Source: Nostoc linckia NIES-25 (lineage in GTDB: Bacteria; Cyanobacteriota; Cyanobacteriia; Cyanobacteriales; Nostocaceae). Taken from it: a stretch of DNA of 64,000 nucleotides. The DNA is taken from positions 4,457,534 to 4,521,533 of the forward strand of contig NZ_AP018222.1 of assembly GCF_002368035.1 (NCBI RefSeq). The letters are read 5' to 3'. The notes below the pieces were generated by a model. It searched no databases. It worked only from the letters and a program-made list of their open reading frames with translations, and was not told the origin of the DNA. Made by a program: the position numbers and the translations under genes. Shown here piece by piece: positions 63,176 to 64,000 of this stretch. The number at the start of each line of letters is the position of its first letter. The stretch's first letter is position 1.

Positions 63176-63310
63176 ATGGGGACTAAGGGAAAGGGCAAAG
63201 GGCAAGGGGCAAAGGGCAAGGGGCAAAGGGTAAAGGGTAAAGGGCAAAGGGCAAGGGGCAAAGGGCAAAGGGCAAGGGGCAAGGGGCAAAGGGCAAGGGG
63301 AAAAGAAAGA
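63176..63310. repeat. GGGCAAA-type tandem repeat (STRR)
   Basis: Some fifteen to twenty heptameric units of GGGCAAA/GGGCAAG/GGGTAAA with point variants, followed by an inverted CCCTTTA block. No gene seen in it; the apparent open frame reads only GKGQRA repeats. Confidence 0.85.
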
Positions 63311-63362
63311 TCCCTCCTTTTCCCTTTAACCTTTCCCCTTTTCCCTTGGCAAAGCCATCTCC

Positions 63363-64000
63363 CTACTCCCTCCTTTCAGTTATTGCTCTAGTTAAGCGGG
63401 GTCGATCTAAACCAATCTGATTGAGGAGTAACCAAGATTGGATGAGGTCGGGGCCGTGAACATCTCCAGTTAAAGCTGCTCTGAGCGATCGCATTACTAA
63501 GCCTTTTTTGACTTTTTGCTCTTTGACCGCTTGTTTAATAATGTCCTGAGCAGATTCTTCCGAGAGTTGTGGCTGATTTTGCAAAGCTGTGACAATCCCC
63601 TCTAGGACAGCAGCAGAACCTTCTTGCTTGAGTTGTGCATTCCCTTCGTCGCTAAATTCAACTGTGTCGCTGAAAAACACTTGACTCATAGCTACAGCAT
63701 CTACCAGTCGAGCCAAGCTTTGGCTAATTAAAGTTACTAGCTGTTCTAACCAGGGGCGGTTGCGTCCATCGTCAAATTTATACCCAGCTGCTTCCCAATA
63801 GGGTATGAGTAAATCTGTGAGTTTATCTACAGGCATATTGTGGATATACTGACTGTTCAACCAATCGAGCTTGTCCCAGTCAAATTTTGCACCTGCTTTA
63901 TTGACTCGCTCAAAGCCAAATTCCTTGGCTGCTGCTTCTAAAGTAAATATTTCTTGGGTTGAGTCTGGGGGTGACCAACCAAGTAATGTCATGTAATTCA
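63363..64000 (-). CDS. gltX: Glutamyl-tRNA synthetase, C-terminal part (5' end beyond window)
   Basis: At least 209 visible residues from the right edge, in frame with NYMTLLGWSPPD, the segment after the KMSKR region of GltX. The C-terminal anticodon-binding helical domain is complete (DWDKLDWLNSQYIHNMP, GLVMRSLRAALTGDVHGPDL, to the stop). The start lies outside, so the internal ATG at 63992 is not the true start. The enzyme charges tRNA-Glu (and often tRNA-Gln in cyanobacteria, later amidated). Confidence 0.92.
   Translation of the reverse strand, partial: NYMTLLGWSPPDSTQEIFTLEAAAKEFGFERVNKAGAKFDWDKLDWLNSQYIHNMPVDKLTDLLIPYWEAAGYKFDDGRNRPWLEQLVTLISQSLARLVDAVAMSQVFFSDTVEFSDEGNAQLKQEGSAAVLEGIVTALQNQPQLSEESAQDIIKQAVKEQKVKKGLVMRSLRAALTGDVHGPDLIQSWLLLNQIGLDRPRLTRAITERRE

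Noticed and set aside
63176..63391. 71-aa open frame in the GGGCAAA repeat
   Set aside because: It is only the translation of an STRR (GKGQRA units).

Overview
The window comes from a filamentous, probably heterocystous, cyanobacterium (Nostocales-like). Four things point there: the very frequent HIP1 octamer GCGATCGC; cyanobacterial marker genes (txlA, the NblS/Hik33 histidine kinase, an FtsH protease, a LexA gene preceded by a cyanobacterial LexA box); heptameric STRR tandem repeats in several spacers; and many small palindromic repeats and MITE-like elements. Housekeeping genes in the window are purD, miaB, thrC, argF, lexA, ftsH, tRNA-Thr(UGU) and the 3' part of gltX, which runs off the right edge.

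Layout. 0-15 kb: a truncated unknown gene, txlA, a 17-unit TPR protein, a CDP-alcohol phosphotransferase next to a 2OG-Fe(II) oxygenase-like gene, a GH13 enzyme, a GT39-like membrane glycosyltransferase and a giant polytopic membrane protein, separated by repeat-filled spacers. One MITE-like element here carries a second one, with a 10-bp target duplication. 15-20.3 kb: a defence-like islet with a Dam-type methyltransferase, an overlapping candidate restriction endonuclease, and a NACHT/STAND NTPase preceded by a decayed tandem copy of its own 5' end. 20.3-29.2 kb: sugar-nucleotide epimerase, purD, nblS, a zinc-ribbon membrane protein, GT2 and miaB, with fragments of a PIN/DUF5615-like gene and an HsdR-type gene. 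29.2-39 kb: a REP-associated (HUH) transposase carrying a minisatellite and a REP-like palindrome inside its reading frame, then a four-gene minus-strand cluster encoding a large surface/outer-membrane protein and three secreted repeat (DUF11-type) proteins. 39-47.6 kb: thrC with a ThiS/MoaD-like sulfur carrier, two AAA-like STAND ATPases, tRNA-Thr, argF, lexA.

47.7-60.1 kb is the most interesting segment: a rearranged DNA phosphorothioation (Dnd) island. It holds a DEAH helicase, a 57-aa gene translationally coupled to a DndD-like SMC ATPase, a dnd-associated-4-like gene, two DGQHR (DndB-family) genes, dndC, and a second, canonical-looking dndD. An XRE-type regulator and a divergent 84-aa gene sit between dndC and dndD and share two matching operator-like dyads. 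I see neither dndE nor dndA in the window. 60.3-64 kb returns to housekeeping genes (ftsH, a small secreted protein, gltX).

All assignments come from reading motifs and remembered family features; no database search was run.
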